Positions 62,827 to 64,000 of a stretch of DNA of 64,000 nucleotides are shown in pieces. The stretch covers positions 57,277 through 121,276 of the IMG/VR virus record IMGVR_UViG_3300023174_000078; one strand, given 5' to 3'. The stretch comes from a virus. Under the pieces are notes generated by a model, which worked only from the letters and a program-made list of their open reading frames with translations, made no database searches and was not told where the DNA came from. Both the position numbers and the translations under genes were made by a program. Positions within the stretch are counted from its first letter, which is position 1; the number at the start of each line of letters is the position of its first letter.

Positions 62827-64000
62827 TTCTGCTTATAAACTTTTAAAGCATATTAAAAATGCTGCAGCTATGGGTTCTGGATCTTTTATGCCTCCAGAGC
62901 CCTTGCCCAATTCTGTCAAAGCCAACCAGATAGAACAGCAAGAACTAGCAGAGCAACAAGGCGCTGCCTCTGCGGGAGCAGGCAATGAGCAAATGATGCA
63001 GATGCAAAAGGCTCAAGAGGATGCTGTTAATGAATTACAGCAAACGAAGCAACAGTTAGCGCAGATGCAAGGTGAATTGCAGAATGTTCAAGCGCAAGCG
63101 CAGCAGCAGCAACAAGCTATGCAAATGAGCGCGCAACAAGAAATTCAAAAAGCACAGATGGACGCGCAATATGAGCTTCAATCTGAGAAGATTAAGAATC
63201 AGCAAAAGTTGCTTAGTGTGCAAGAGAAGTCTATGCGCACTGCAGGCAAAGCAAAGCCTGACCAAAATCATATTCTTTCTAATCAACTCAAACGTGTCGT
63301 TAGGAAAGTTAATAGTTTAAAGTCAGCTAGTGCGCCTCCGATCATTGACGCCGCGACTGGTAAAGTTATTGGCAGCACCGCAAACACGGCATTATCTACC
63401 GCTACTCGTGCAGCTCCTCAGGCTGGTCTTAAAGCGACAGGCATGGCTGCGGGCAAGGGCTTAAGTCGGGCTATACCATTTGCGGGTGCTGCAATTAGCG
63501 GCGGTCTCGCTCTTAATAATTTAAGAAAAGGCAATTATCTTTCTGCGGGTGTGGACGTTGCGGGTGGTGTACTAAGTCAAATTCCTTTAGTTGGTATTCC
63601 TTTGGCGGTCGGCTCGAGTTTCTTATCTTCAGCTCTCGAAAATAAACCAAAGCAACCTACGCAGGCTGCGACTCCTACGCAGTATCCAGATATGAATACA
63701 GAACAAAGTCCTAACCAGTCTGTAGTTGGCGGCTCATCATTTCCTGGTGGTTTTTATGCGCCACAACCACAACAACAAAGATGGGATGCCGGTTTAAGCC
63801 CCTCAGAAAGATTTTCAGTTATGAACCAGGCGATGGGCAAACGGGGATCTGAGTTCAATCCCCTGGCGGCAGGAGGTCCTCAGCTTTATCAACAATGGAC
63901 ACCTGATGCGTTAGATGGTATTAAAAAACGCATGCCGCAGCTTCCTCCTAATTTCAATCCCCTGGCGGCAGGAGGTCCTCAGCTTTATCAAAAGATGCGC
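62819..64000 (+). CDS. Gln/Ala-rich probable virion-associated protein (runs off the edge)
   Basis: At least 394 residues with no stop before the window end. Residues about 35-140 are a Gln/Met/Ala-rich coiled coil (QAQAQQQQQAMQMSAQQEIQ), followed by a Gly/Ala-rich hydrophobic region (AIPFAGAAISGGLAL; SQIPLVGIPLAVGSSF) like that of the preceding protein, then a Pro/Gln-rich part. The repeated peptide FNPLAAGGPQLYQ occurs twice 33 residues apart. Resembles phage internal virion or DNA-ejection-type proteins in composition only. Confidence 0.65.
   Translation, partial: MHNSAYKLLKHIKNAAAMGSGSFMPPEPLPNSVKANQIEQQELAEQQGAASAGAGNEQMMQMQKAQEDAVNELQQTKQQLAQMQGELQNVQAQAQQQQQAMQMSAQQEIQKAQMDAQYELQSEKIKNQQKLLSVQEKSMRTAGKAKPDQNHILSNQLKRVVRKVNSLKSASAPPIIDAATGKVIGSTANTALSTATRAAPQAGLKATGMAAGKGLSRAIPFAGAAISGGLALNNLRKGNYLSAGVDVAGGVLSQIPLVGIPLAVGSSFLSSALENKPKQPTQAATPTQYPDMNTEQSPNQSVVGGSSFPGGFYAPQPQQQRWDAGLSPSERFSVMNQAMGKRGSEFNPLAAGGPQLYQQWTPDALDGIKKRMPQLPPNFNPLAAGGPQLYQKMR
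63854..63991 (+). repeat. 39-bp direct repeat within the last gene
   Basis: 63854-63892 and 63953-63991 are identical (offset 99 bp, in frame), encoding FNPLAAGGPQLYQ. A third copy may follow beyond the window. Confidence 0.9.

Overview
The window looks like part of the genome of a very large tailed bacteriophage (jumbo-phage class) infecting a Gram-negative host. The evidence is a complete lysis cassette on the minus strand (holin, Amidase_2 endolysin, overlapping inner-membrane spanin and outer-membrane lipoprotein spanin), densely packed genes with ATGA-type overlaps, seven tRNA or tRNA-like genes, an SSB, and many small proteins of families that I know only as conserved phage hypotheticals. 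Almost no start codon is preceded by a Shine-Dalgarno sequence; the leaders are A-rich or A/C-rich instead. This is compatible with a host that uses little SD-dependent initiation (Bacteroidota-like), but that is inference. Stop codons TAA, TAG and TGA are all used, so the code appears standard. No capsid, terminase, tail or polymerase gene was recognised; the window is mostly accessory and host-interaction genes, with probable virion-associated genes entering at the right edge.

Layout. 0-2.2 kb: small membrane proteins. 2.3-5.2 kb: a four-gene module with a GT8-like glycosyltransferase, a PAPS-type sulfotransferase, a SAM methyltransferase and an APS kinase, apparently a phage-borne sulfation pathway. 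5.2-7.7 kb (array A): a chain of small overlapping ORFs with a hydrophobic residue every fourth position. 7.7-14.0 kb: small phage genes including a GGQ release-factor-like protein, an HD (p)ppGpp-hydrolase-like protein and a cREC protein. 14.0-16.15 kb (array B): eleven overlapping small ORFs made of about 150 copies of a 12-bp/4-residue unit, apparently the young, near-identical version of array A. 16.1-19.3 kb: AAA ATPase, DUF6745-like protein and a GC-rich, probably highly expressed gene. 19.3-24.8 kb: glycosyltransferases, tRNA-Thr/Lys/Asn and a lipoprotein. 24.8-26.2 kb: lysis cassette (minus strand).

26.3-41.1 kb: a second glycan-centred region: metallophosphoesterase, a Cys-rich protein (45 Cys in 321 residues), GT25, GT-B-like, radical SAM/SPASM, GT2-like, methyltransferases, a two-domain ThDP enzyme, and a GT11 fucosyltransferase plus FkbM methyltransferase cassette flanked by a 31-bp direct repeat that includes the 5' part of a tRNA-like gene. 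Minus-strand islands carry a DUF6321-like protein, a Dps-like protein, a coiled-coil membrane protein and a PAS protein. 41.9-46.6 kb: SSB and HTH proteins. 46.6-56 kb: two separate MoxR-type AAA ATPase plus VWA-protein pairs, tRNA-Val/Ser and an initiator-like tRNA-Met. 56-61.6 kb: RRM protein, HhH-GPD DNA glycosylase, GP88-like protein and a GC-rich gene. 61.6-64 kb: a GNAT-Ala/Gly-rich fusion and a Gln-rich protein running off the edge.

Taken together, the cargo points to extensive remodelling of glycans (seven glycosyltransferase genes, several methyltransferases, sulfation, possible sugar-precursor chemistry) plus translation support (tRNAs, RF-like protein). The two tetrapeptide-period arrays are the most unusual structure in the window; I do not recognise a described family or function for them.
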